64,000 nucleotides of DNA from Pseudomonas sp. B21-040. Lineage in GTDB: Bacteria > Pseudomonadota > Gammaproteobacteria > Pseudomonadales > Pseudomonadaceae. This document shows, in pieces, positions 53,307 to 62,772 of this stretch. The notes under the pieces are model-generated. The model searched no databases and was not told the DNA's origin. It was given only the letters and a program-made list of their open reading frames with translations. Every line of letters begins with the position of its first letter. Position 1 is the first letter of the stretch. The stretch spans positions 1,605,501 through 1,669,500 of the forward strand of contig NZ_CP087176.1 in the NCBI RefSeq assembly GCF_024748695.1. The letters run 5' to 3'. Both the position numbers and the translations under genes were made by a program.

Positions 53307-54866
53307 ATGCGTATCAAAGTCCACTGCCAGAACCGTATCGGTATCCTGCGCGACATTCTCAACTTGCTGGTTGAGTACGGGATCAACGTCGCCCGCGGTG
53401 AGGTCGGCGGCGAACATGGCAACGCGATCTACCTGCATTGCCCGAACCTGATCAACATTCAGTTCCAGGCGCTGCGTCCGAAATTTGAATCGATTGCCGG
53501 CGTATTTGGCGTCAAGCGCGTAGGGCTGATGCCCAGCGAGCGTCGGCACATGGAACTCAATGCGTTGCTCGGTGCCCTGGAGTTTCCGGTGTTGTCGATC
53601 GACATGGGCGGTTCCATCGTTGCGGCCAACCGCGCGGCGGCGCAGTTGCTCGGGGTGCGGGTGGATGAAGTGCCGGGGATTCCGCTGTCGCGTTATGCCG
53701 AGGATTTCGATTTGCCGGAACTGGTGCGCGCCAACAAATCGCGAATCAACGGGCTGCGGGTCAAGGTTAAGGGCGACGTGTTTCTGGCTGATATCGCGCC
53801 GCTGCAATCGGAACATGACGACAGCGAAGCCATGGCCGGCGCGGTCCTGACGCTGCACCGCGCGGACCGGGTAGGGGAGCGCATCTATAACGTGCGCAAG
53901 CAGGAACTGCGTGGGTTCGACAGCATCTTCCAAAGCTCGAAAGTCATGGCGGCCGTGGTGCGCGAAGCCCGGCGCATGGCGCCGCTGGATGCGCCGCTTT
54001 TGATAGAAGGCGAGACCGGCACCGGCAAGGAATTGTTGGCCCGGGCCTGTCATTTGGCCAGCCCGCGCGGGCAATCACCCTTGATGGCACTCAACTGCGC
54101 CGGGCTGCCGGAGTCGATGGCCGAGACCGAATTGTTCGGCTATGGCCCCGGTGCCTTCGAAGGCGCACGCGCCGAAGGCAAGCTCGGGCTGCTGGAACTG
54201 ACGGCGGGCGGTACGCTGTTTCTCGATGGCGTGGGAGAAATGAGCCCGCGCTTGCAGGTGAAATTGCTGCGCTTCCTGCAGGACGGTTGCTTCCGTCGTG
54301 TGGGCAGTGATGAAGAGGTCTACCTCGATGTGCGCGTGATCTGCGCGACCCAGGTGGATTTGTCCGAACTGTGCGCGCGGGGCGAGTTTCGCCAGGACCT
54401 TTATCACCGCTTGAATGTGTTGTCGCTGCACATCCCGCCACTGCGTGAATGCCTTGATGGTTTGACGCCGCTGGTGGAGCACTTCCTCGATCAGGCCAGC
54501 CGGCAAATCGGATGCCCGCTGCCGAAACTGGCACCGGCCGCGATGGAGCGGCTCAGTCATTACCACTGGCCGGGTAACGTCCGGCAATTGGAAAACGTGT
54601 TGTTCCAGGCGGTTTCGTTGTGTGAGGGCGGGACGGTCAAGGCCGAACATATTCGTCTGCCGGATTACGGTGTGCGTCAGCCGCTTGGCGATTTTTCGCT
54701 GGAGGGCGGGCTTGACGAGATCGTCGGGCGTTTCGAGAAAGCGGTGTTGGAGCGACTTTATTCGGAGCATTCCAGCAGCCGGCAATTGGGCAAGCGCCTG
54801 GGTGTTTCTCATACAACCATTGCCAATAAGTTGCGTGATTATGAAATTGGCAAACTTGAGCGTTAA
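53307..54866 (+). CDS. phhR: PhhR, TyrR-type activator of aromatic amino acid catabolism
   Basis: A 519-residue regulator: ACT domain (about 1-75), PAS domain (about 80-190), AAA+ domain (about 205-435; Walker A GETGTGKE at 235-242; Walker B GGTLFLDGVGEM) and a C-terminal Fis-like HTH (RQLGKRLGVSHTTIANKL). At the sigma-54 contact loop it has GAFEGA (282-287) in place of GAFTGA. It activates phhABC in response to Phe/Tyr. The start is MRIKVHCQNR; the frame is open upstream through the REP pair, which is rejected. Confidence 0.95.
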   Translation: MRIKVHCQNRIGILRDILNLLVEYGINVARGEVGGEHGNAIYLHCPNLINIQFQALRPKFESIAGVFGVKRVGLMPSERRHMELNALLGALEFPVLSIDMGGSIVAANRAAAQLLGVRVDEVPGIPLSRYAEDFDLPELVRANKSRINGLRVKVKGDVFLADIAPLQSEHDDSEAMAGAVLTLHRADRVGERIYNVRKQELRGFDSIFQSSKVMAAVVREARRMAPLDAPLLIEGETGTGKELLARACHLASPRGQSPLMALNCAGLPESMAETELFGYGPGAFEGARAEGKLGLLELTAGGTLFLDGVGEMSPRLQVKLLRFLQDGCFRRVGSDEEVYLDVRVICATQVDLSELCARGEFRQDLYHRLNVLSLHIPPLRECLDGLTPLVEHFLDQASRQIGCPLPKLAPAAMERLSHYHWPGNVRQLENVLFQAVSLCEGGTVKAEHIRLPDYGVRQPLGDFSLEGGLDEIVGRFEKAVLERLYSEHSSSRQLGKRLGVSHTTIANKLRDYEIGKLER

Positions 54867-54961
54867 CGTTATTCGGCGAGCAGCCAAGACAAGAATAATT
54901 ATCGGCTGTTAGTTGTTCTCTAGCGCCTCTAAATCGCATTGGAAGCGCTTTACCCTTACCG

Positions 54962-54975
54962 TTGATCCGAATCGT
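54962..54975 (+). promoter_or_regulatory. Candidate ANR/DNR (FNR-type) site before nap
   Basis: TTGATCCGAATCGT has one perfect half of TTGAT-N4-ATCAA and three of five bases in the other. It is about 60 bp upstream of napE. The spacer phhR-napE otherwise shows nothing clear. Confidence 0.4.
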
Positions 54976-55032
54976 AGAGCTTCCCAGGCAGGCCATCTAG
55001 GCTCAATTCAAAGTTTGGCAGGAGCGATCACC

Positions 55033-55200
55033 ATGCCATCAGCGGATGACTCTACCCAGCAAGTGCGCAAAGAAACTCGCCTGTTCTTTTTTCTGATTGT
55101 TGTTCTTTTTCCAGTGCTGTCGGTGGCGATAGTGGGTGGTTACGGTTTCTTTGTCTGGTTTCTGCAAATGCTGCTTGGCCCTCCCGGACCACCCAATTGA
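55033..55200 (+). CDS. napE: NapE, small membrane protein of periplasmic nitrate reductase
   Basis: A 55-residue single-span membrane protein (FFFLIVVLFPVLSVAIVGGY; GFFVWFLQMLLGPPG) typical of NapE. Its function is unclear. AGGAG precedes the ATG. First gene of napEDABC. Confidence 0.9.
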   Translation: MPSADDSTQQVRKETRLFFFLIVVLFPVLSVAIVGGYGFFVWFLQMLLGPPGPPN

Positions 55201-55239
55201 TTGTTGTCCCTCTTAGTGGCATGACGGGGAGTACTGATC

Positions 55240-55506
55240 ATGGAAAAGACGCTGCATATTGCCAGTCTGGTAGTGCTTGCTCGTCCTGAGTTGTTCAAGG
55301 CGGTGAAGGCCAATTTACGTTTGCTCAATGGCGTTGAACTGCATCAGGAAAGTCCCGCCGGCAAACTGGTGGTGGTGCTGGAGATGGAAAAAGAAAGCGA
55401 GATTTCCCAGCGCATAAACCAGATCAACAACTTGCCGGGTGTGCTCAATGCCTCCCTCGTTTATCACGAGATTCTCGATGTGACGGGAGAAAGCACATGC
55501 CTATGA
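55240..55506 (+). CDS. napD: NapD, NapA-specific Tat chaperone
   Basis: An 88-residue cytoplasmic protein ([27 protein letters not shown]) that binds the NapA twin-arginine signal until cofactor insertion is complete. Overlaps napA by 10 bp. Confidence 0.93.
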   Translation: MEKTLHIASLVVLARPELFKAVKANLRLLNGVELHQESPAGKLVVVLEMEKESEISQRINQINNLPGVLNASLVYHEILDVTGESTCL

Positions 55507-58001
55507 CGCGGCGAGAATTTGTCAAAGCCCAGGCTGCGGGGATTGCTGCGGCGGCTGCGGGACTTCCGGTATTTACCTCTGCCAGCAATCTCATCACCGA
55601 AGAAGATCGGGTGGCCCTGGACTGGAACAAGGCACCCTGCCGTTTTTGCGGTACCGGGTGCAGCGTGATGGTGGCGACCAAGGACAATCGGGTGGTCGCC
55701 ACTCACGGTGATGTGAAAGCCGAGGTCAATCGCGGGCTGAACTGCGTCAAAGGCTACTTCTTGTCAAAGATCATGTACGGCGTTGATCGCCTGACTCAGC
55801 CACTGTTGCGCATGACCAACGGGCAGTATGACAAGCAGGGCGAGTTTCAGCCGGTGTCCTGGGATCAAGCGTTTGATGTGATGGAATTGAAGTTTAAGGA
55901 GGCGATAAAAAACAAAGGGGCCGAATCAATCGCCATGTTCGGTTCGGGTCAGTGGACCGTCTGGGAAGGGTATGCGGCCAACAAGTTGATGAAGGCCGGG
56001 TTTCGCTCAAATAACATTGATCCCAATGCACGTCATTGCATGGCGTCTGCGGTCATGGGGTTTATGCGTACGTTCGGTATCGATGAGCCGATGGGCTGTT
56101 ATGACGATATCGAAGTCACCGACGCGTTCGTGTTGTGGGGTTCAAACATGGCGGAGATGCATCCGATTCTTTGGAGTCGGGTGACGGATCGCCGATTGAG
56201 CCAGCCCAACGTCAAGGTCGCGGTGCTTTCTACCTTCGAGCATCGCAGTTTTGAGTTGGCCGACATTCCCATGGTGTTCAAGCCACAGACTGACCTGTTT
56301 ATCCTCAACTACATTGCCAATCACATTATTGAAAGCGGCTCGGTCAATAAGGACTTTGTCAGTAAGCACACTAAGTTCGCCAAAGGTACGGATGACATCG
56401 GCTACGGCCTGCGTGCCGATAATCCGCTGGAGATGAAGGCGCGCAATGCCGCCAAGGCGAATACCTGGACCGATATCGATTTTGAGCAATTCGCGGCGTT
56501 CGTAAAACCTTACACGCTTGAGCGCACGGCCAAGGAAACCGGCGTGCCGGCCGAGCGCCTCAAGGCGTTGGCCGAACTGTATGCCGACCCCAAGCGCAAA
56601 GTGGTTTCGTTCTGGACCATGGGCTTCAACCAGCACACGCGTGGCGTGTGGGCCAATAACCTGATTTACAACATCCACCTGTTGACCGGAAAGATCAGCG
56701 AGCCGGGCAACAGTCCATTCTCCCTGACGGGCCAGCCTTCGGCCTGCGGGACGGCGCGCGAAGTGGGCACGTTCTCCCATCGCTTGCCCGCCGACCTGGT
56801 GGTCACCAACCCGGCGCATCGCGCCAAGGCCGAGCAGATCTGGAAAGTGCCGCCGGGCACCATCAATGAAAAGGTCGGGTTTCACGCCGTGCAGCAGAGC
56901 CGCATGCTCAAGGACGGTGTGCTCAACGTGTATTGGACGATGGCCAGCAACAACATGCAGGCCGGCCCCAACATCATGCAGGAAGTGTTGCCGGGCTGGC
57001 GCAACCCCGAGAACTTTGTGGTGGTCTCGGACGTGTACCCCACGGTCTCCGCCCAAGCGGCCGATCTGATTCTGCCCACCGCGATGTGGGTCGAGAAAGA
57101 GGGCGCTTATGGCAATGCGGAGCGGCGTACGCAGTTCTGGCATCAGTTGGTTTCGGCGCCGGGTGAGGCCAAGTCTGATCTGTGGCAACTGGTCGAGTTT
57201 TCCAAGCGCTTTAAAACCGATGAGGTCTGGTCGGCAGAGGTGTTGACCACGTCACCGCAGTACAAGGGCAAGACCCTGTATGAGGTGCTGTTCAAGAACG
57301 GTCAGGTCGATCAGTTCCCACTGGATCAGATGGCGGCGGGTTATCAAAACGACGAGGCCCGGGATTTTGGCTTTTACCTGCAAAAAGGGCTGTTCGAAGA
57401 ATATGCCCAGTTCGGCCGTGGCCACGGTCATGACCTTGCCCCGTTTGATCGCTATCACACCGAACGTGGATTGCGCTGGCCCGTCGTCGAGGGCAAGGAA
57501 ACACTCTGGCGTTTCCGGGAGGGGTATGACCCTTACGTGGAGAAGGGCAGCGGTGTGCAGTTTTATGGCTATCCCGACAAGAAAGCGATCATCTTCGCGC
57601 TTCCTTACGAGCCGCCAGCAGAGTCCCCGGACGCGGACTTCCCGTTCTGGCTCAGCACCGGCCGGGTCCTTGAGCACTGGCACACCGGGACCATGACGCA
57701 GCGCGTAGAGGAACTCTATAAAGCGGTCCCCGACGCCTTGGTCTACATGCATCCGGCGGATGCGAAAGCCCTGAATGCCCGCCGTGGCAGCGAAGTGAAA
57801 CTGATCAGTCGGCGCGGTGAGATGCGTGCGCGCATCGAAACCCGAGGGCGTAACAAGCCACCCGAAGGCCTGGTGTTTGTACCGTTCTTCGATGCCAACA
57901 GGCTGATCAACAAAGTCACGCTCGATGCGACGGACCCTATCTCCAAACAAACTGATTACAAAAAATGCGCGATCAGGATTGAAGTGATCAAGACGGCATA
58001 A
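55497..58001 (+). CDS. napA: NapA, periplasmic nitrate reductase catalytic subunit
   Basis: An 834-residue Mo-bis-MGD enzyme reducing nitrate to nitrite. Tat signal ([12 protein letters not shown]) at the N-terminus, [4Fe-4S] cysteines 48, 51, 55 and 83 ([11 protein letters not shown]), and the Mo ligand Cys181 (ARHCMAS). Takes electrons from NapB/NapC. No napF, napG or napH is present. Confidence 0.97.
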   Translation: MPMTRREFVKAQAAGIAAAAAGLPVFTSASNLITEEDRVALDWNKAPCRFCGTGCSVMVATKDNRVVATHGDVKAEVNRGLNCVKGYFLSKIMYGVDRLTQPLLRMTNGQYDKQGEFQPVSWDQAFDVMELKFKEAIKNKGAESIAMFGSGQWTVWEGYAANKLMKAGFRSNNIDPNARHCMASAVMGFMRTFGIDEPMGCYDDIEVTDAFVLWGSNMAEMHPILWSRVTDRRLSQPNVKVAVLSTFEHRSFELADIPMVFKPQTDLFILNYIANHIIESGSVNKDFVSKHTKFAKGTDDIGYGLRADNPLEMKARNAAKANTWTDIDFEQFAAFVKPYTLERTAKETGVPAERLKALAELYADPKRKVVSFWTMGFNQHTRGVWANNLIYNIHLLTGKISEPGNSPFSLTGQPSACGTAREVGTFSHRLPADLVVTNPAHRAKAEQIWKVPPGTINEKVGFHAVQQSRMLKDGVLNVYWTMASNNMQAGPNIMQEVLPGWRNPENFVVVSDVYPTVSAQAADLILPTAMWVEKEGAYGNAERRTQFWHQLVSAPGEAKSDLWQLVEFSKRFKTDEVWSAEVLTTSPQYKGKTLYEVLFKNGQVDQFPLDQMAAGYQNDEARDFGFYLQKGLFEEYAQFGRGHGHDLAPFDRYHTERGLRWPVVEGKETLWRFREGYDPYVEKGSGVQFYGYPDKKAIIFALPYEPPAESPDADFPFWLSTGRVLEHWHTGTMTQRVEELYKAVPDALVYMHPADAKALNARRGSEVKLISRRGEMRARIETRGRNKPPEGLVFVPFFDANRLINKVTLDATDPISKQTDYKKCAIRIEVIKTA

Positions 58002-58012
58002 GGAGAGCTCTG

Positions 58013-58504
58013 ATGAATTGTCGTTCGCTGTCCTTGCTTGCTGCTCTGCTGGTTGGGTTGCCAGCGGCATTCGCGGCGCAGCCGGGTTACCCGCTGGACG
58101 CCCCGGCGCCGGATGGTCGGCGACCCGGAGGGACCTTGACGCAGGAGTTCCCGGCCCCGCCGATAGCTGAAGACGAGAACAAGGACCTCAAGCGCGAGCG
58201 CAATTATCCCGAGCAACCGCCCACCATCCCGCACAGCACTCGGGGATACCGCATCGACAAGAACAGCAACAAGTGCCTGTCTTGTCATAGCCGCGCCAAT
58301 AGCGCTCGCACTCAGGCGCCGATGATCAGCATCACCCACTACATGGACCGTGATGGTCAGGCGCTGGCCGCGGTATCGCCACGCCGGTATTTCTGCAATC
58401 AGTGCCATGTGCCGCAAAAAGACGTGAAACCTCTGGTGAACAACAGCTTCAAGAACATTGACCAGGTGCTGCAAGACGAAATCAACGGCCAGTCGAAACC
58501 CTGA
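58013..58504 (+). CDS. napB: NapB, diheme c-type cytochrome subunit
   Basis: A 163-residue periplasmic electron-transfer subunit with a signal peptide (to about residue 21) and two heme sites, CLSCH (88-92) and CNQCH (128-132). Confidence 0.96.
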   Translation: MNCRSLSLLAALLVGLPAAFAAQPGYPLDAPAPDGRRPGGTLTQEFPAPPIAEDENKDLKRERNYPEQPPTIPHSTRGYRIDKNSNKCLSCHSRANSARTQAPMISITHYMDRDGQALAAVSPRRYFCNQCHVPQKDVKPLVNNSFKNIDQVLQDEINGQSKP

Positions 58505-58513
58505 GGAGAGGAC

Positions 58514-59110
58514 ATGAAATCGTTGCTTGCCCTGCTCAAGGATTATTGGGGTGTTCTGCGTCGGCCCAGCGTGCATTACAGCCTGGGCTTCCTGACGCTT
58601 GGCGGGTTTATTGCCGGGGTGATTTTCTGGGGCGGTTTCAACACCGCGCTGGAAGCGACCAATACCGAGAAGTTCTGTATTTCCTGCCATGAAATGCGCG
58701 ACAACGTTTTTGTCGAGTTGCAGGAAACCATTCACTACACCAATCGCTCCGGCGTTCGAGCCACGTGCCCGGACTGCCATGTTCCCCATGAATGGACGCA
58801 CAAGATTGCCCGCAAGATGCAGGCCTCCAAGGAAGTGTGGGGCAAGGTGTTCGGCACGATCGATACCCGTGAAAAGTTTCTTGATATGCGGCGTGAGTTG
58901 GCCGAACACGAGTGGGGGCGGCTCAAGGCCAACGACTCCCGGGAGTGCCGCAATTGCCATAACTTCGAATTCATGGATTTCACCCGTCAGGGCAAACGCG
59001 CCGCCAATATGCACTCCACGTCACTGGCCAGCGGCCAGGCGACCTGTATCGACTGCCACAAAGGCATTGCCCACCAGTTGCCCGACATGAGCGGAGTCAA
59101 AGGCTGGTAG
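58514..59110 (+). CDS. napC: NapC, membrane-anchored tetraheme quinol dehydrogenase
   Basis: A 198-residue NapC/NirT protein: one N-terminal membrane helix (about 22-42) and four heme motifs, CISCH (55), CPDCH (85), CRNCH (145) and CIDCH (178). Passes electrons from quinol to NapB. Last gene of the operon. Confidence 0.96.
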   Translation: MKSLLALLKDYWGVLRRPSVHYSLGFLTLGGFIAGVIFWGGFNTALEATNTEKFCISCHEMRDNVFVELQETIHYTNRSGVRATCPDCHVPHEWTHKIARKMQASKEVWGKVFGTIDTREKFLDMRRELAEHEWGRLKANDSRECRNCHNFEFMDFTRQGKRAANMHSTSLASGQATCIDCHKGIAHQLPDMSGVKGW

Positions 59111-59115
59111 CAAAT

Positions 59116-59170
59116 CCGGCCGAGGGCTTTCACCGTATTGCCGCGAAGCGGCATATCCGCGCCGGTTTTT
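59116..59170 (+). terminator. Possible terminator after napC
   Basis: CCGGC pairs with GCCGG across a 40-bp centre that holds GCCGC/GCGGC, and five T follow. Short base of stem; tentative. Confidence 0.35.
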
Positions 59171-59252
59171 CGACTTTGACACAATCCGTCAGCCTCCCCT
59201 GATAACCCTCAAGCCCAGTGTTTTAAAGGGCTTTGAGCCTCTGCGTGCAAGT

Positions 59253-59268
59253 TGGTCTGCAAATTGCT
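59253..59268 (+). promoter_or_regulatory. Sigma-54 (RpoN) type promoter of flgF
   Basis: TGGTCTGCAAATTGCT keeps the invariant GG and GC 12 bp apart and the TTGCT of the -12 box. flgFGHIJKL genes are RpoN/FleQ-class in P. aeruginosa. About 57 bp from the flgF start. Confidence 0.6.
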
Positions 59269-59324
59269 ACAGCCTGCGAAGTACAGCGGTGGGCGGCAAA
59301 CGTCCGGCATGCAGAGGAAAGAGT

Positions 59325-60065
59325 GTGGACAAGTACCTTTATGTGGCAATGACCGGCGCCAGCCAGAATGCACTGGCGCAGAAGGCTCATGCCAACAACC
59401 TGGCAAACATCTCCACCAACGGTTTTCAGAAGGACCTGGAACAGGCCCGTTCGATGCCGGTGTTTGGTGACAGCTTTCCGGCGCGTGCGTTTGCCATGAC
59501 CGAACGCCCGGCCACCGACTTCTCCCCTGGCTCGCTGGTCGAGACCGGCCGCGACCTCGATGTCGCCGTGCAAGGCAATGGCTGGATCGCCGTGCAGAAC
59601 CCTGGGGGTCAAGAAACCTACGTGCGCACTGGCAGCCTGAACGTGGACGCCCTGGGCGTGCTGCGGGCTGGCAACGGTATGCCGGTGATGGGCAATGGCG
59701 GACCGATCGCCGTGCCGCCCGAGCAGCAAATCGAGGTGGGCGAGGACGGCACCATCAGCATCCGTGCGATGGGCGAAGGCCCGCGCGTGATGGCTGAAGT
59801 CGACCGCATCAAGCTGGTCAACCCGGACATGAAGAACATGACCAAAGGCCTGGATGGTTCGATCCACACCAAGGACGGCAAGCCGGCGCAAGCCGACTCC
59901 GGCGTCAAACTGGTGTCCGGGTTCCTCGAGTCGAGCAACGTCAACGCCGTGGAAGAAATGACCTCGGTGTTGGCTTTGTCCAAGCAGTTCGAGCTGCACA
60001 TCAAGATGATGAACACCGCCAAAGACGATGACCAGGCCATGGCTCGGGTCTTGCAGATCAGCTAA
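59325..60065 (+). CDS. flgF: Flagellar proximal rod protein FlgF
   Basis: A 246-residue rod protein with the flagellar N-terminal motif (NALAQKAHANNLANISTNGF) and the C-terminal helix region (VNAVEEMTSVLALSKQFELH). It starts with GTG (VDKYLYVAM) behind AGAGGAAA. flgBCDE are not directly upstream; the nap operon is. Confidence 0.95.
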   Translation: MDKYLYVAMTGASQNALAQKAHANNLANISTNGFQKDLEQARSMPVFGDSFPARAFAMTERPATDFSPGSLVETGRDLDVAVQGNGWIAVQNPGGQETYVRTGSLNVDALGVLRAGNGMPVMGNGGPIAVPPEQQIEVGEDGTISIRAMGEGPRVMAEVDRIKLVNPDMKNMTKGLDGSIHTKDGKPAQADSGVKLVSGFLESSNVNAVEEMTSVLALSKQFELHIKMMNTAKDDDQAMARVLQIS

Positions 60066-60110
60066 TTATCAGAACGTCGCGCCGTAAAACAGGCGCACGA
60101 GGAGAATCGA

Positions 60111-60896
60111 ATGCTTCCGGCTCTATGGGTTGCCAAAACAGGTCTGTCCGCCCAGGACACCAACCTGACCACCATTTCCAACAACCTGGCCAACGTGTCG
60201 ACCACGGGTTTCAAACGTGATCGTGCCGAATTCCAGGACTTGCTCTATCAGATCAAGCGCCAGCCAGGCGCCCAGTCGACCCAGGACAGCGAACTGCCGT
60301 CGGGTCTGCAAGTGGGTACCGGTGTGCGCATCGTCGGCACCCAGAAAAACTTCACCGCCGGCAGCCTGCAAACCACCGAGCAGCCACTTGACCTGGCGGT
60401 CGACGGTCGCGGTTTCTTCCAGATCCTGCAGCCGGACGGCACCACGTCTTACACCCGCGACGGTACGTTCCACCTCGACTCCAACGGTCAGGTTGTGAAC
60501 GCCAGCGGCTTCGCCCTTGAGCCAGCCATTGTCATTCCCAGCAACGCGCAGACCTTCACGGTCGGTCGCGACGGCACCGTGTCCATCACCGTTCCGGGTA
60601 ACCCGGCCAACCAGGTGATCGGCAACCTGCAAACCGCCGACTTCATCAACCCGGCCGGTCTGCAAGCAGTGGGCAACAACCTGTTCCTGGAAACCGCGGC
60701 CAGCGGAGCACCGCAAGTCGGTACCCCGGGCCTGAACGGTTTCGGTACCACGCTGCAGAACACCCTGGAAACGTCCAACGTCAGCACCGTTGAAGAGATG
60801 GTCAACATGATCACCACTCAGCGTGCTTACGAGATGAACTCCAAGGTGATCTCCACCGCCGACCAGATGCTCTCGTTCGTAACGCAGAATCTGTAA
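60111..60896 (+). CDS. flgG: Flagellar distal rod protein FlgG
   Basis: A 261-residue distal rod subunit: N-terminal SAQDTNLTTISNNLANVST and C-terminal ETSNVSTVEEMVNMITTQRA motifs are intact. CGAGGAGA precedes the ATG. Confidence 0.97.
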   Translation: MLPALWVAKTGLSAQDTNLTTISNNLANVSTTGFKRDRAEFQDLLYQIKRQPGAQSTQDSELPSGLQVGTGVRIVGTQKNFTAGSLQTTEQPLDLAVDGRGFFQILQPDGTTSYTRDGTFHLDSNGQVVNASGFALEPAIVIPSNAQTFTVGRDGTVSITVPGNPANQVIGNLQTADFINPAGLQAVGNNLFLETAASGAPQVGTPGLNGFGTTLQNTLETSNVSTVEEMVNMITTQRAYEMNSKVISTADQMLSFVTQNL

Positions 60897-60948
60897 TCAA
60901 GTCTATGAGGCGGCCATGAGGTCGCCTGCAACACCGTGAGGTAGGGTC

Positions 60949-61644
60949 ATGAATCGCTTTGTATCTGTTCTGGCACTGAGTGGGGCTGTTGTGCTCGCGG
61001 GCTGCGTCCCAACGACGCCCAAGCCCAATGACCCTTATTACGCCCCGGTGTTGCCGCGCACACCGTTGCCGGCGGCCGCGAACAATGGCTCGATTTATCA
61101 GGCCGGTTTCGAACAGAACCTGTACAGCGACCGCAAGGCGTTCCGGGTGGGTGACATCATCACCATCACGCTGAACGAGAAGACCCAGGCCAGCAAAAAC
61201 GCCAACTCGCAAATTGGCAAGAACAGCAAAACCAGCATCGGCCTGAGTTCGCTGTTCGGCTCTACCCCCAACACCAACAACCCGTTTGGCAGTGGTGACT
61301 TGAGCCTGGACGCCAGCTATGAAGGCGACCGCGCGACCAAGGGTGACAGCAAGGCGGCGCAGGGCAACACCCTGACCGGCTCGATCACCGTCACCGTTGC
61401 CGACGTGTTGCCTAACGGCATCATCGCCGTACGTGGCGAGAAGTGGATGACCCTTAACACGGGCGATGAGCTGGTGCGGATTGCCGGACTGGTGCGCGCC
61501 GATGACATCTCGACCGATAACACCGTGTCGTCGACCCGTGTCGCCGATGCACGCATCACCTACTCGGGCACCGGTTCGTTTGCCGATGCGAGTCAGCCAG
61601 GCTGGTTCGACCGTTTCTTCCTCAGCCCGCTGTTCCCTTTCTAG
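60949..61644 (+). CDS. flgH: Flagellar L-ring lipoprotein FlgH
   Basis: A 231-residue outer-membrane ring lipoprotein with lipobox LAGC (Cys19) and the FlgH core ([30 protein letters not shown]). Its stop directly abuts the flgI start. Confidence 0.97.
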   Translation: MNRFVSVLALSGAVVLAGCVPTTPKPNDPYYAPVLPRTPLPAAANNGSIYQAGFEQNLYSDRKAFRVGDIITITLNEKTQASKNANSQIGKNSKTSIGLSSLFGSTPNTNNPFGSGDLSLDASYEGDRATKGDSKAAQGNTLTGSITVTVADVLPNGIIAVRGEKWMTLNTGDELVRIAGLVRADDISTDNTVSSTRVADARITYSGTGSFADASQPGWFDRFFLSPLFPF

Positions 61645-62760
61645 GTGGCTACGTTGAATTTCAAAAGCCTTATGGTGGCTGCGTTTTTGCTGTCGGCAGC
61701 CTTCAACGTTCAAGCCGAGCGGCTGAAGGACATCGCCAGTATTTCCGGCGTACGCTCCAACCAATTGATCGGTTACGGTCTGGTGGTGGGGCTTAACGGC
61801 ACCGGTGACCAGACAACGCAAACCCCGTTCACCCTGCAGACCTTCAACAACATGCTCTCTCAGTTCGGCATCAAGGTGCCGCCGGGTTCGGGCAACGTGC
61901 AGTTGAAGAACGTGGCCGCGGTATCGATCAGCGCGGACCTGCCGCCGTTTGCCAAGCCGGGTCAGCAAGTCGATATCACCGTGTCGTCCATCGGTAACTC
62001 CAAGAGTCTGCGCGGCGGTACCCTGTTGCTGACGCCGCTCAAGGGTATCGACGGCAACGTCTATGCCATCGCCCAGGGCAACCTGGTGGTGGGCGGTTTT
62101 GATGCCGAAGGCCGTGACGGTTCGAAGATCACCGTCAACGTTCCGTCGGCCGGTCGTATCCCTGGTGGTGCGTCGGTCGAGCGTTCAGTGCCGAGCGGTT
62201 TCAACCAGGGCAACAGCCTGACGCTGAACCTCAACCGTTCGGACTTCACCACCGCCAAGCGCATCGTCGACAAGATCAACAACATGCTCGGCCCGGGCGT
62301 TGCCCAGGCCATCGACGGCGGTTCGATCCGCGTCAGCGCACCGCTTGATCCAAGTCAGCGGGTCGACTACCTGTCGCTCCTGGAAAACCTTGAAGTCGAT
62401 CCGGGGCAGGCGGTGGCGAAAGTCATCATCAACTCGCGTACCGGCACCATCGTGATCGGCCAGAACGTCAAGGTTTCACCGGCCGCCGTGACGCACGGCA
62501 GCCTGACCGTGACCATTACCGAAGACCCGATTGTCAGCCAGCCCGGCCCTCTGTCCAATGGTCAGACGGCGGTTGTGCCGCGCTCGCGGGTTAACGCACA
62601 GCAAGAAGCCAAGCCGATGTTCAAGTTCGGCCCGGGCACCACTCTCGACGAAATCGTGCGTGCGGTGAACCAGGTCGGCGCGGCACCGGGCGACTTGATG
62701 GCGATCCTCGAAGCACTGAAACAGGCTGGCGCATTGCAAGCCGACCTGATCGTGATCTAA
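61645..62760 (+). CDS. flgI: Flagellar P-ring protein FlgI
   Basis: A 371-residue periplasmic ring protein. It starts with GTG immediately after the flgH stop; signal peptide to FNVQA, mature start [20 protein letters not shown]. An ATG nine codons later would shorten the signal peptide. Confidence 0.96.
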   Translation: MATLNFKSLMVAAFLLSAAFNVQAERLKDIASISGVRSNQLIGYGLVVGLNGTGDQTTQTPFTLQTFNNMLSQFGIKVPPGSGNVQLKNVAAVSISADLPPFAKPGQQVDITVSSIGNSKSLRGGTLLLTPLKGIDGNVYAIAQGNLVVGGFDAEGRDGSKITVNVPSAGRIPGGASVERSVPSGFNQGNSLTLNLNRSDFTTAKRIVDKINNMLGPGVAQAIDGGSIRVSAPLDPSQRVDYLSLLENLEVDPGQAVAKVIINSRTGTIVIGQNVKVSPAAVTHGSLTVTITEDPIVSQPGPLSNGQTAVVPRSRVNAQQEAKPMFKFGPGTTLDEIVRAVNQVGAAPGDLMAILEALKQAGALQADLIVI

Positions 62761-62772
62761 GGGACCGTCGTC

